Origin: an uncultured Oscillospiraceae bacterium | GTDB taxonomy: Bacteria; Bacillota; Clostridia; Oscillospirales; Ruminococcaceae | Assembly (NCBI GenBank): GCA_950097605.1 | Contig: CATNEU010000081.1 | Coordinates: 1 to 6,809, forward strand | Direction: 5' to 3' | DNA length: 6,809 nucleotides | Part shown: in pieces, positions 1 to 5,454 of the stretch | How the letters are laid out: each line of letters opens with the position of its first letter | Position numbering within the stretch: position 1 is the first letter of the stretch | The notes under the pieces: model-generated | Told to the model about the DNA's origin: nothing | Database searches by the model: none | What the model saw: only the letters and a program-made list of their open reading frames with translations | Made by a program: the position numbers and the translations under genes

Positions 1-240
1 ATCCTGATGGGCGTCACGGCGGACAAAATCGAGCAGACCGTGCGCAGCACACCGGGCTTTGACGAGTGCGGCATGCAGATTCTGCATGTTTCGGGGATGG
101 AGGAAGCCGTGCAGGCGGCCCGGGACGCGGCCAAACCCGGCGATATTGTCTCTCTTTCGCCGGCCTGCGCAAGCTTCGACCTCTATCGCAACTTCGAGCT
201 GCGCGGCCAGCACTACAAAGCGCTCGTCAACGCGCTCTGA
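1..240 (+). CDS. murD: UDP-N-acetylmuramoyl-L-alanine--D-glutamate ligase, C-terminal end (partial)
   Basis: This is the last 79 residues of a Mur ligase, open at the left edge of the window and reading in frame from base 1 to a TGA at 238-240. MurD adds D-glutamate to UDP-MurNAc-L-alanine in the cytoplasm, using ATP, during peptidoglycan precursor synthesis. The family signature is the segment AKPGDIVSLSPACASFDLYR followed by NFELRGQHYKALV. It matches the conserved C-terminal stretch of MurD (LSPACASFD...F..RG..F), which in this family contacts the D-Glu substrate. The preceding text (TADKIEQTV, then MEEAVQAARDAAKPGD) also fits the Rossmann-like C-terminal domain. The ATP-binding and central domains lie outside the window. 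A 68-base gap without an obvious terminator separates it from the next gene, so read-through into the peptidase genes is possible. Other Mur ligases are less likely because of the SPACASFD motif. Confidence 0.9.
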   Translation: MLMGVTADKIEQTVRSTPGFDECGMQILHVSGMEEAVQAARDAAKPGDIVSLSPACASFDLYRNFELRGQHYKALVNAL

Positions 241-308
241 CAAATCCCGCAAAATTTGCAGCAAACCGGATGGACCGAACCCAACACAAAGGACGGAGGG
301 AAAGTACT

Positions 309-1340
309 TTGGACCTGATACAACTGCTCACCGAGCTCACCGCCGCGGACGGCGTTGCCGGAGATGAAAACGGCGCGGCCGACCTCGTGATGTGCGAGCT
401 ATCCAAATACGGCAAAACCTATAAAACCCGGCTTGGCAGCGTGGTTTGCGAGCTGGCCCCCGCCAAAGAGGGCGGCGAACACCTGCTGCTCGACGCGCAT
501 ATTGATGAAATCGGCTTCGTGGTGACCGGCATCACCGACAGCGGCTTTCTGCGGGTGGCCGCCTGCGGCGGCGTGGACCGCCGGTTGCTGCCCGCGCAGG
601 AGGTCACCGTGCACGGCAAAAAGCCGGTATACGGTGTGATCTGTTCCACGCCGCCGCATCTCGAGTCGGCGGAATCGGCCGCTAAAGTGCCCAAAATAGA
701 GGACATTGCAATCGACATCGGCTATACCAAAGAACAGGCCGAACGGCTTGTCTCGCTTGGCGACACTGTTTCGATCCGGCAGCCCGCCGCGCTGCTGCCG
801 GGCGGGCAGATCACCGCCAAGGCACTGGACGACCGCGCGGGCGTCGCCGCGCTGCTGCTCTGCGCCCAGCGCCTCTCCAGGGAAACCCTCTCCTGCGGGC
901 TGACGATTCTGTGCAGCACCCAGGAGGAAGTCGGCGCACGCGGCGCCAAGACTGCGGCGTTCGCGGTCGCCCCGACGCAGGGCATTGCCGTGGATGTGAG
1001 CTTCGCCTATACGCCCGACTCGCCGCGCGCCAAATGCGGCGAGCTTGGCAAAGGCCCGATGATCGGCATTTCTCCAACCGTCTCCCGTTCGATCTTCAGC
1101 CGTTTAAAGTCGCTTGCCGAGACCCATACTATCCCATATCAAGTTGAAGTGATGGGCGGTGAAACCGGCACCAACGCCGACATGATCCAGGGCGTTCGCG
1201 CCGGCGTGCCGATGGGGCTGGTTTCGATTCCGCAGCGCTATATGCACACGCCGGTGGAGGTGGTCTCTCTCGAGGACGTGGAGAACACCGCCCAGCTTCT
1301 GTGTGAATATGCGAAAACGCTTGGAGGAGGCAGAGCATGA
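309..1340 (+). CDS. M42 family metallo-aminopeptidase (first of two tandem paralogs)
   Basis: This is a cytoplasmic zinc/cobalt-dependent aminopeptidase of the M42 (TET/glutamyl aminopeptidase, formerly 'endoglucanase M') family, about 343 aa, a normal family length. These enzymes usually form hollow dodecamers that trim short peptides. All expected metal and catalytic residues are visible: H64 and D66 in LLDAHIDEIG, D174/D175 in ALDDRAG, the E206-E207 pair in STQEEVGARGA (general base plus ligand), D229 in GIAVDVSFA and H313 in QRYMHTP. The start chosen is TTG at 309: GGAGGG at 295-300 lies 8 bases upstream, and translation begins MDLIQLLTELTAADGVAGDE, the usual N-terminus. A longer reading frame reaches back to base 66, but that would overlap murD and add residues unlike the family. 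The gene ends in an ATGA overlap with the next paralog, implying translational coupling. Substrate specificity cannot be read from the sequence. Confidence 0.93.
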   Translation: MDLIQLLTELTAADGVAGDENGAADLVMCELSKYGKTYKTRLGSVVCELAPAKEGGEHLLLDAHIDEIGFVVTGITDSGFLRVAACGGVDRRLLPAQEVTVHGKKPVYGVICSTPPHLESAESAAKVPKIEDIAIDIGYTKEQAERLVSLGDTVSIRQPAALLPGGQITAKALDDRAGVAALLLCAQRLSRETLSCGLTILCSTQEEVGARGAKTAAFAVAPTQGIAVDVSFAYTPDSPRAKCGELGKGPMIGISPTVSRSIFSRLKSLAETHTIPYQVEVMGGETGTNADMIQGVRAGVPMGLVSIPQRYMHTPVEVVSLEDVENTAQLLCEYAKTLGGGRA

Positions 1341-2356
1341 TTGATACAATTCGGACGCTGAGTACGATTGCCGGGGTATCCGGCAGCGAGGACGCCGTGC
1401 GGGACGCCATTCTGCGCGAAATAGAGGACTACGCCGACTGCCGGGTGGACCGTCTCGGCAACATCATCGCATTCAAAAAAGGCGCGAAGACGCCAAAAAA
1501 CAAGCTCATGCTCGCCGCGCATATGGACGAGGTCGGCCTGATGATCACCGGCATCGAGGAAAACGGCATGCTGCGGTTCACCACGGTCGGCGGCGTTGAC
1601 ACCCGCGTGATATTGGGCCGCCGGGTGCTGATCGGCCAGAAAGGCGCCCGGGGCGTTGTGGGCGCAAAGGCCGTGCACTTGCAAACCAGCGAGGAACGCG
1701 AGATTGTCCCCAAAACGGATAGCCTGCTGATTGACATTGGCGTATCGGACAGCGAGGAGGCGGCCAAGCATGTGTCGCTGGGCGACACGGCGGTCTTCGA
1801 TTCGGCTTTCACCGAGTTTGGCGACCAGATGATCAAGGGCCGCGCGCTCGACGACCGCGCAGGCTGCGCAATCCTGATCTCGCTGCTCCGGTCCCCGCTC
1901 GACTACGACGCGTATTTCGCCTTCAACGTGCAGGAGGAGGTTGGCCTCAAGGGGGCCAAAGCAAGCGCCTACGAAATCGACCCCGACGTTGCAATCGTCG
2001 TCGAGGCCACCACGGCCGCCGACATTGCCGACGTGCCGCCCGGCAAGCAGGTCTGCGTGCTGGGCGAGGGGCCGGTGGTCTCGTTTATGGACCGCTCTAC
2101 GATCTATGACAAGGAGCTTTACCAGCTCGCGTTTGAAGCCGCCAAACGGCGCGGCGTCAAATGCCAGCCCAAGCGCGGCGTGTATGGCGGCAACGAGGCG
2201 GGCGCCATTCACCTCTCGCGCAGCGGCGTGCGGACCATTGCGGTCAGCCTGCCCTGCCGCTATCTGCACTCCCCCTCCTGCGTGCTTAAAAAAACCGATA
2301 TCACCGACGCCGCCCGGCTCATCAGCGAGCTGATCGGGCAGGCGGCCGAGATGTGA
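1337..2356 (+). CDS. M42 family metallo-aminopeptidase (second tandem paralog)
   Basis: This 339-aa protein is a second M42 aminopeptidase, clearly homologous to its upstream neighbour but diverged. Metal and catalytic residues are complete: H62 and D64 in LAAHMDEVG, D172/D173 in ALDDRAG, E200-E201 in NVQEEVGLKGA, E223 in AIVVEATTAAD, and H311 in PCRYLHSP. The fourth ligand position is Glu here and Asp in the upstream paralog; both occur in M42 enzymes. The N-terminus (IRTLSTIAGVSGSEDAVRDAI) is typical of the family. The ATG at 1337 overlaps the stop of the preceding gene by four bases and has GGAGGAGG about seven bases upstream, so the two are almost surely co-translated. TET paralogs in some archaea can co-assemble into mixed particles. 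A mixed particle here is only an inference from the tandem coupling. Four bases separate its stop from the next start, so the operon continues downstream. Confidence 0.93.
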   Translation: MIDTIRTLSTIAGVSGSEDAVRDAILREIEDYADCRVDRLGNIIAFKKGAKTPKNKLMLAAHMDEVGLMITGIEENGMLRFTTVGGVDTRVILGRRVLIGQKGARGVVGAKAVHLQTSEEREIVPKTDSLLIDIGVSDSEEAAKHVSLGDTAVFDSAFTEFGDQMIKGRALDDRAGCAILISLLRSPLDYDAYFAFNVQEEVGLKGAKASAYEIDPDVAIVVEATTAADIADVPPGKQVCVLGEGPVVSFMDRSTIYDKELYQLAFEAAKRRGVKCQPKRGVYGGNEAGAIHLSRSGVRTIAVSLPCRYLHSPSCVLKKTDITDAARLISELIGQAAEM

Positions 2357-2360
2357 CGCT

Positions 2361-3161
2361 ATGATCCGCAGGACCGAACCCGGCGGCGAGGACAGGCTGC
2401 GCGCGGCGCTGGCGGCCTATGGCACGGTGTTCAGCGCTAAAATCCGCGCGCTGCTCGACGCCTATGGCGCGGGCTATCCCTTTGCGCGGTTTTATGCGAT
2501 TTCTTCCGGCGAACAGGCACTTCCGGAAGCCGTTCTCGCCGTCTCAGACGGCGCGGGTATTCTCTGTGCGCCGGAGGGCTTTGCCCCCGGCGCGCTTGCC
2601 GCGTTTTTGGGGCTGCAACCGGATATCGTCTCGCTGCTTACAGACCTTTCCAACGCGAAAGCGCTCCGCGCGCTGCTGCCAAATGCGCGCCCGCTCTCGT
2701 CCGGCGACGTGATGCGCTGCGCACAAATGCCGGACGTACCGCCGCAGCCGGACGGCACGGTTTTTCATCAAAACGAACGGCTGGACCGGATCTATCCGCT
2801 TTTGCAGAAATCGTTTCCGGGCTTCTCCGCGCCGTTCGACGCGTTTTATGCCGACCTGTCCCACCGGGTGCGCCACGGCGTCACCCAGGCGGCCTGGCTT
2901 GAAGACCGGGGTGCCCCCGCCGCGACGGCCAGTATTTTGGGCCGGGACGATACACACGCCCTGCTCGGCGCCGTTGCGACCGCGCCGGCATGCAGAGGCC
3001 GCGGTTATGGCCGGTATCTGGTATCCAGACTGACGCGGGAAGCCCTGCAAGGCGGCCGCGCGGCCTGTTTGCTCTGCAAAAGCGCAGCCGCCCACCGGCT
3101 GTATACGCGCATTGGCTACACGGTCTGCGGGCAGTATGGCGAGCTGGATTTGCAAACGTGA
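2361..3161 (+). CDS. GNAT family N-acetyltransferase with an uncharacterised N-terminal half
   Basis: This is a 266-aa protein whose C-terminal third is a GCN5-related acetyltransferase domain, transferring an acyl group from acyl-CoA to an unknown amine. Motif A is visible at about residues 200-223 (LLGAVATAPACRGRGYGRYL); the R-G-R-G-Y-G loop at 212-217 is the CoA pyrophosphate-binding signature. Motif B follows at about 242-256 (AAHRLYTRIGYTVCG), the usual alpha4-beta7 ending. Residues 1-120 resemble no family I can name. They may form a degenerate GNAT-like or substrate-recognition half, as in two-domain acetyltransferases of Firmicutes. The ATG at 2361 sits four bases after the second peptidase's stop. 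It has no strong ribosome site of its own, so it probably relies on re-initiation. Acetylation of a peptide, an amino acid or a ribosomal protein are all possible; nothing in the sequence decides between them. Confidence 0.85.
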   Translation: MIRRTEPGGEDRLRAALAAYGTVFSAKIRALLDAYGAGYPFARFYAISSGEQALPEAVLAVSDGAGILCAPEGFAPGALAAFLGLQPDIVSLLTDLSNAKALRALLPNARPLSSGDVMRCAQMPDVPPQPDGTVFHQNERLDRIYPLLQKSFPGFSAPFDAFYADLSHRVRHGVTQAAWLEDRGAPAATASILGRDDTHALLGAVATAPACRGRGYGRYLVSRLTREALQGGRAACLLCKSAAAHRLYTRIGYTVCGQYGELDLQT

Positions 3162-3171
3162 AAAAAACAGA

Positions 3172-3200
3172 GCGCCGGGCCGCCACAGACAGCCCGGCGC
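3172..3200 (+). promoter_or_regulatory. GC-rich hairpin in the leader of the methionine gamma-lyase family gene
   Basis: GCGCCGGGC at 3172-3180 pairs perfectly with GCCCGGCGC at 3192-3200 around an 11-base loop. It lies between the acetyltransferase stop (3161) and the ribosome site AGGAGAG (3212-3218) of the next gene. No T-run follows on the plus strand, so it is not a usual terminator for the upstream genes. On the minus strand it is followed by TCTG and seven Ts, which has terminator form, but no minus-strand gene feeds into it. It may stabilise the transcript, separate expression levels within the operon, or block antisense transcription. The stem is certain; its function is inferred. 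Confidence 0.55.
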
Positions 3201-3224
3201 ACGGATTACATAGGAGAGAACAAC

Positions 3225-4484
3225 ATGTACGAATTTTTTGATTTGGACCCGCGCGTCCGCCAGGCCGGCGAACGGGCTATGGGAGTTTGCCGGCCGGTTT
3301 TTGAAAAAATGGATACGGTGCGCGACTACAACCAGGCCAAGGTGCTGCGCGCTTTCGCGGACAACCACGTCAGCGAATCACACTTTATGGGCAGCACCGG
3401 CTATGGCTACGGCGACCGCGGGCGCGAGACGCTCGACGCGGTGTTTGCACAGGCGGTTGGCGCGCCCGACGCACTGGTGCGGCACAACTTCGTCTCGGGC
3501 ACCCACGCGCTGACGGTCGCGCTGTTCGGCGTGCTGCGCCCCGGCGACACGCTGCTCGCCGTGACCGGCGCGCCCTATGATACGCTTGAGGAGGTCATCG
3601 GCATCCGCGAGACCGGCGGCGGCTCTCTGCGGGAGTTCGGCGTGCTCTATGACCAGGTGGACCTGACCGAGGACGGCGCGCCCGACCTTGCAGGCATTGC
3701 CGCAAAGGCCGCGGGCGCAAAAGTTGCGTATATCCAGCGTTCGCGCGGGTATTCGCTGCGGCCGTCGCTCTCGATCGACACGCTGGAGGCCATCATCCGC
3801 ACCGTCAAGCAGGCCAACCCGGACGCGGTGGTCATGGTGGACAACTGCTATGGCGAATTCGTGGAGCGGAAAGAGCCGACGCAGGTTGGAGCCGATTTAA
3901 TCGTCGGTTCGCTGATCAAAAACCCCGGCGGCGGCATCGCGCAAACCGGCGGCTATATCGCGGGGCGCAAAGACCTGGTGGAACGCTGCGCCTACCGGCT
4001 GACCTCGCCGGGCACCGGCAAGGAGGTGGGCTGCACGCTGCACGAAAGCAAGCCGATGTTCATGGGACTGTTTTTCGCCCCAAACGTCGTCTCGGAGGCG
4101 CTGAAAACCGCGGCGTTCGCGGCGGCGCTGTTTGACGGCTTCGGTTATCCGGTCTATCCGGCATTCGACGAACCCCGCACCGACATTATCCAGGCCATTC
4201 GGCTCGGCACGCCCGAAAAGCTTGTCGCTTTCTGCCAGGGCATCCAGAAGGGCTCGCCGGTGGACGCGTTCGTCTCGCCAGAGCCGTGGGACATGCCCGG
4301 CTATGACAGCCAGGTGATTATGGCCGCCGGCGCGTTCACCTCCGGCGCTTCGATCGAGCTCAGCGCCGACGCGCCGCTGCGCGCGCCCTATGCGGCCTGG
4401 ATGCAGGGCGGCCTGACGTTTGCCAGCGGGCGCATTGGCGTGCTGCTGGCGGCGCAGTCGATGCTGGAGCAGGGGATTTTGTAA
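3225..4484 (+). CDS. Met_gamma_lyase family PLP-dependent protein ('aluminum resistance protein')
   Basis: This 419-aa protein is a fold-type I pyridoxal-phosphate enzyme of the Met_gamma_lyase / 'aluminum resistance protein' group (YnbB-like), cytoplasmic, related to cystathionine gamma-synthase and methionine gamma-lyase. Family hallmarks in order are DNHVSESHFMGSTGYGYGDRG (about 46-66), LVRHNFVSGTHALTVALFGV (84-103), the PGDTLLAVTGAPYDTLEEVIG stretch (106-126), VVMVDNCYGEFVE (202-214) with D206 expected to contact the PLP ring nitrogen, and LIVGSLIKNPGGGIAQTGGY (225-244), where K232 is the predicted Schiff-base lysine. Length matches the family. The ATG at 3225 has AGGAGAG six bases upstream. 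The actual substrate is poorly established for this group: the aluminum-tolerance name comes from an early phenotype, and carbon-sulfur lyase activity is inferred from homology. It follows the acetyltransferase by 63 bases, on the same strand. Confidence 0.92.
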   Translation: MYEFFDLDPRVRQAGERAMGVCRPVFEKMDTVRDYNQAKVLRAFADNHVSESHFMGSTGYGYGDRGRETLDAVFAQAVGAPDALVRHNFVSGTHALTVALFGVLRPGDTLLAVTGAPYDTLEEVIGIRETGGGSLREFGVLYDQVDLTEDGAPDLAGIAAKAAGAKVAYIQRSRGYSLRPSLSIDTLEAIIRTVKQANPDAVVMVDNCYGEFVERKEPTQVGADLIVGSLIKNPGGGIAQTGGYIAGRKDLVERCAYRLTSPGTGKEVGCTLHESKPMFMGLFFAPNVVSEALKTAAFAAALFDGFGYPVYPAFDEPRTDIIQAIRLGTPEKLVAFCQGIQKGSPVDAFVSPEPWDMPGYDSQVIMAAGAFTSGASIELSADAPLRAPYAAWMQGGLTFASGRIGVLLAAQSMLEQGIL

Positions 4485-4514
4485 AGGGAAGATTCCCTTT
4501 ACGAAACTCTTTTT
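4481..4514 (+). terminator. Inverted repeat spanning the stop codon, followed by a short T-run (possible terminator)
   Basis: GTAAAGGGAA at 4481-4490 and TTCCCTTTAC at 4493-4502 are perfect inverted copies separated by GA, so the stem includes the TAA stop of the preceding gene. A T-rich stretch (CTCTTTTTA) begins about five bases after the stem. The gap and the low GC content make it a weak intrinsic terminator at best, but it is the only candidate at the end of the plus-strand gene block. Confidence 0.5.
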
Positions 4515-4550
4515 ATGCGTTGATAGCGGGTAGATGCATTTTTCCTTTCG

Positions 4551-4587
4551 TTTGTCGCTCGGGCGTGCTGCGGGCCCATTCTTTTTG
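4551..4587 (+). repeat. Truncated forward copy (5' end only) of the dispersed repeat
   Basis: The stretch TTTGTCGCTCGGGCG...CGGGCCCATTCTTTTTG matches the first 36 or so bases of the full repeat (TTGTCGCTCAGGC...CGGGCCCATCCTTTTTG), with a few substitutions and one extra base. After the T-run the match is lost, so the hairpin's second arm and the rest of the unit are missing. It is either a decayed older insertion or an incomplete copy, about 40 bases upstream of the next one and in the same orientation. Confidence 0.6.
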
Positions 4588-4627
4588 TCTTGCTCTCCTT
4601 AACCGATAGATTCATTTAATTATTAGC

Positions 4628-4824
4628 TTGTCGCTCAGGCCGCGACGGGCCCATCCTTTTTGGCGCAGCCCAAAAAGGATGCAAAAAGGCTGGTCAAGGG
4701 GGCGAACGGCTCCGCTCCATTTGTCGGTACGCCGTTCACAGCGCGGCAAAGGGCGACGACGCAGCGGTCGCAGGAAGGGTGGTGCTGGGTCGCGGGCCTG
4801 CCCCCTTCACAATCCCCGTTCCAG
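4628..4824 (+). repeat. Full forward copy A of a ~195-bp structured repeat
   Basis: Copy A runs from TTGTCGCTCAGGCCGCGAC to ACAATCCCCGTTCCAG. Its first 34 bases match the inverted copy at 5080-5113 with a single mismatch, and its last 16 match 4922-4937 with one mismatch. The middle is diverged but alignable (for example CTCCATTTG...TACGCCGTT in both). It contains a 12-bp hairpin, CATCCTTTTTGG (4652-4663) with CCAAAAAGGATG (4670-4681). A longer-range stem pairs GTCAAGGGGGC (4693-4703) with GCCCCCTTCAC (4800-4810), with one mismatch. No transposase is encoded, so if mobile it would be non-autonomous. A structured RNA gene or a palindromic intergenic element are alternatives. Confidence 0.75.
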
Positions 4825-4921
4825 GAGGGAAGATTAACTGATAGAAAAAGGCTGGCGGTAAGGGTCCAATGTGCAAAAGTGGATGCTTGCTGGCAGTCTA
4901 TTTTGTTTGTTTAGCTTTGGT

Positions 4922-5113
4922 CTGGATCGGGGATTGTTAAGGGGCGCGGCTTCCGACCCTGCAGCGCACTTCGTGCGACCGCCGTGCTCCAGCAATTCGC
5001 CATCCAAAAACGGCGTAGAGTCAAATGGAGGAAGTAAGCGGCACCCCTTAACTGAGTTTTTGCATCCTTTTTTCTCACAAAAAAGGATGGGCCGGTCGCG
5101 GCCTGAGCGACAA
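4922..5113 (-). repeat. Full inverted copy B of the ~195-bp structured repeat
   Basis: Read on the minus strand, copy B starts TTGTCGCTCAGGCCGCGACC at 5113 and ends ACAATCCCCGATCCAG at 4922. It is the diverged reverse-orientation partner of the copy at 4628-4824. It keeps the same architecture with different bases. The terminal hairpin is CATCCTTTTTT (5063-5073) with AAAAAAGGATG (5079-5089), loop of five. The long-range stem is GTTAAGGGGCGC (4936-4947) with GCACCCCTTAAC (5041-5052). It also has a small extra hairpin, CGCAC-TTC-GTGCG (4965-4977), absent from copy A. It ends 19 bases beyond the stop of the cysteine-rich gene, so the repeat may form that transcript's 3' region. A composite element of about 490 bp with long inverted ends is an alternative reading of copies A plus B. 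Confidence 0.75.
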
Positions 5114-5132
5114 ACAAAAAGACAGAAGAAAT

Positions 5133-5336
5133 TCAAAAATTATCTTTTAGGTATTTTTTTAATTGCTTCATTTTTAAACTGGATAAAACAGTTTGATCCA
5201 TTGAAACTATAATGCACTCATCACACATACCAATTGAATTGATCGTTGTCTGACCAAGTATACATTTGGCATTTTCGTTATAGATGCAGAGATCAAATTC
5301 ACACGCAAGTTGTGAAAACTTTAAATTATCTTCCAT
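5133..5336 (-). CDS. Small five-cysteine protein of unknown function
   Basis: This is a 67-aa soluble protein that I cannot assign to a named family. Five cysteines (C12, C17, C25, C38, C41) are spaced C-X4-C-X7-C-X12-C-X2-C within FDLCIYNENAKCILGQTTIN and the following SIGMCDECIIVS. The pattern suggests a small zinc- or iron-sulfur-binding fold, loosely reminiscent of the DUF1540-type C..C.YN...C arrangement, though not a clear member. The C-terminal 20 residues are lysine-rich and probably helical. The ATG at 5336 is preferred because AAGGAGGT (5344-5351) ends seven bases upstream of it. The frame's earlier GTG at 5345 overlaps that ribosome site. The gene is AT-rich unlike the flanking genes, has no signal peptide or membrane segment, and is transcribed divergently from the ribbon-helix-helix gene, with a palindromic operator candidate in between. 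Confidence 0.78.
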   Translation of the reverse strand: MEDNLKFSQLACEFDLCIYNENAKCILGQTTINSIGMCDECIIVSMDQTVLSSLKMKQLKKYLKDNF

Positions 5337-5357
5337 AGCGCACACCTCCTTAAATTT

Positions 5358-5380
5358 TATGCACTAATTATTAGTGCATA
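5358..5380. promoter_or_regulatory. 23-bp perfect palindrome, probable operator of the divergent pair
   Basis: TATGCACTAAT and ATTAGTGCATA are perfect inverted arms of 11 bases around a single central T. The palindrome lies between the two divergent small genes, immediately downstream of the -10 box of the minus-strand promoter, so it would cover about +1 to +23 of the cysteine-rich gene's transcript. A bound dimeric or tetrameric ribbon-helix-helix protein would block that promoter. The neighbouring regulator is the natural candidate ligand; this is inferred from position. Confidence 0.7.
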
Positions 5381-5386
5381 CATAAA

Positions 5387-5395
5387 AGTATAGCA
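5387..5395 (-). promoter_or_regulatory. Extended -10 promoter of the cysteine-rich gene
   Basis: Read on the minus strand the sequence is TGCTATACT, an extended -10 (TGn plus TATACT, close to TATAAT). No good -35 box is seen at 16-18 bases (the best is TTTATA), which an extended -10 can compensate for. Transcription would start near 5380, at the edge of the palindrome, leaving a leader of about 44 bases before the ATG at 5336. Confidence 0.55.
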
Positions 5396-5409
5396 CATTT
5401 TTCACTTAA

Positions 5410-5430
5410 TATAAATACCAAACTAGTGCA
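5410..5430 (+). promoter_or_regulatory. Possible -10 box and operator half-site in front of the regulator gene
   Basis: TATAAA at 5410-5415 could be a -10 for the ribbon-helix-helix gene, although no convincing -35 is present. About nine bases later, TAGTGCA (5424-5430) repeats the core of the palindrome's right arm in the same orientation. A half-site near the expected transcription start suggests weaker autoregulation of the regulator. The short length makes chance occurrence possible. Confidence 0.35.
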
Positions 5431-5454
5431 AAATAAGTGAATGTGGGTGATACT

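Larger units (their letters stand above)
4485..5132. other. Gene-free region made of a dispersed-repeat cluster
   Basis: No reading frame here has both a ribosome site and a protein-like composition; the frames that do exist cross repeat boundaries. The region holds a truncated repeat copy (4551-4587), one full forward copy (4628-4824), a 97-base spacer in which I recognise nothing (4825-4921), and a full inverted copy (4922-5113). TTAACCGATAGA at 4599-4610 and TTAACTGATAGA at 4834-4845 flank the forward copy and differ at one base. The whole block fills the space between the plus-strand genes and the AT-rich island, as expected for a preferred landing site of small repeats. Confidence 0.75.

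Noticed and set aside
66..308. Longer N-terminus for the first M42 peptidase starting at 66
   Set aside because: It would overlap murD out of frame by 175 bases and adds arginine-rich residues unlike the family. The TTG at 309 has an ideal ribosome site and gives the normal N-terminus.
1238..2269. 343-residue minus-strand reading frame opposite the second M42 gene
   Set aside because: It is an antisense shadow of a GC-rich gene with a complete active site on the plus strand; it has no family motifs.
2544..3368. 274-residue minus-strand reading frame opposite the acetyltransferase
   Set aside because: It is an antisense shadow that also spans the intergenic hairpin and the start of the next gene, with biased composition.
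4628..4914. Plus-strand reading frames of 69 and 84 residues in the repeat region
   Set aside because: They are Arg/Ser-rich, start inside the repeat, run across its boundary, lack ribosome sites and are explained by GC-rich repeat sequence.
4551..5113. CRISPR array
   Set aside because: The repeats are about 195 bp, diverged, few and partly inverted, with no short regular repeat-spacer pattern.
4834..5212. Reading frames of 100 residues (minus) and 113 residues (plus) across repeat copy B
   Set aside because: Both cross the repeat boundary; the plus-strand one runs antisense into the cysteine-rich gene. Neither has a ribosome site or recognisable protein motifs.
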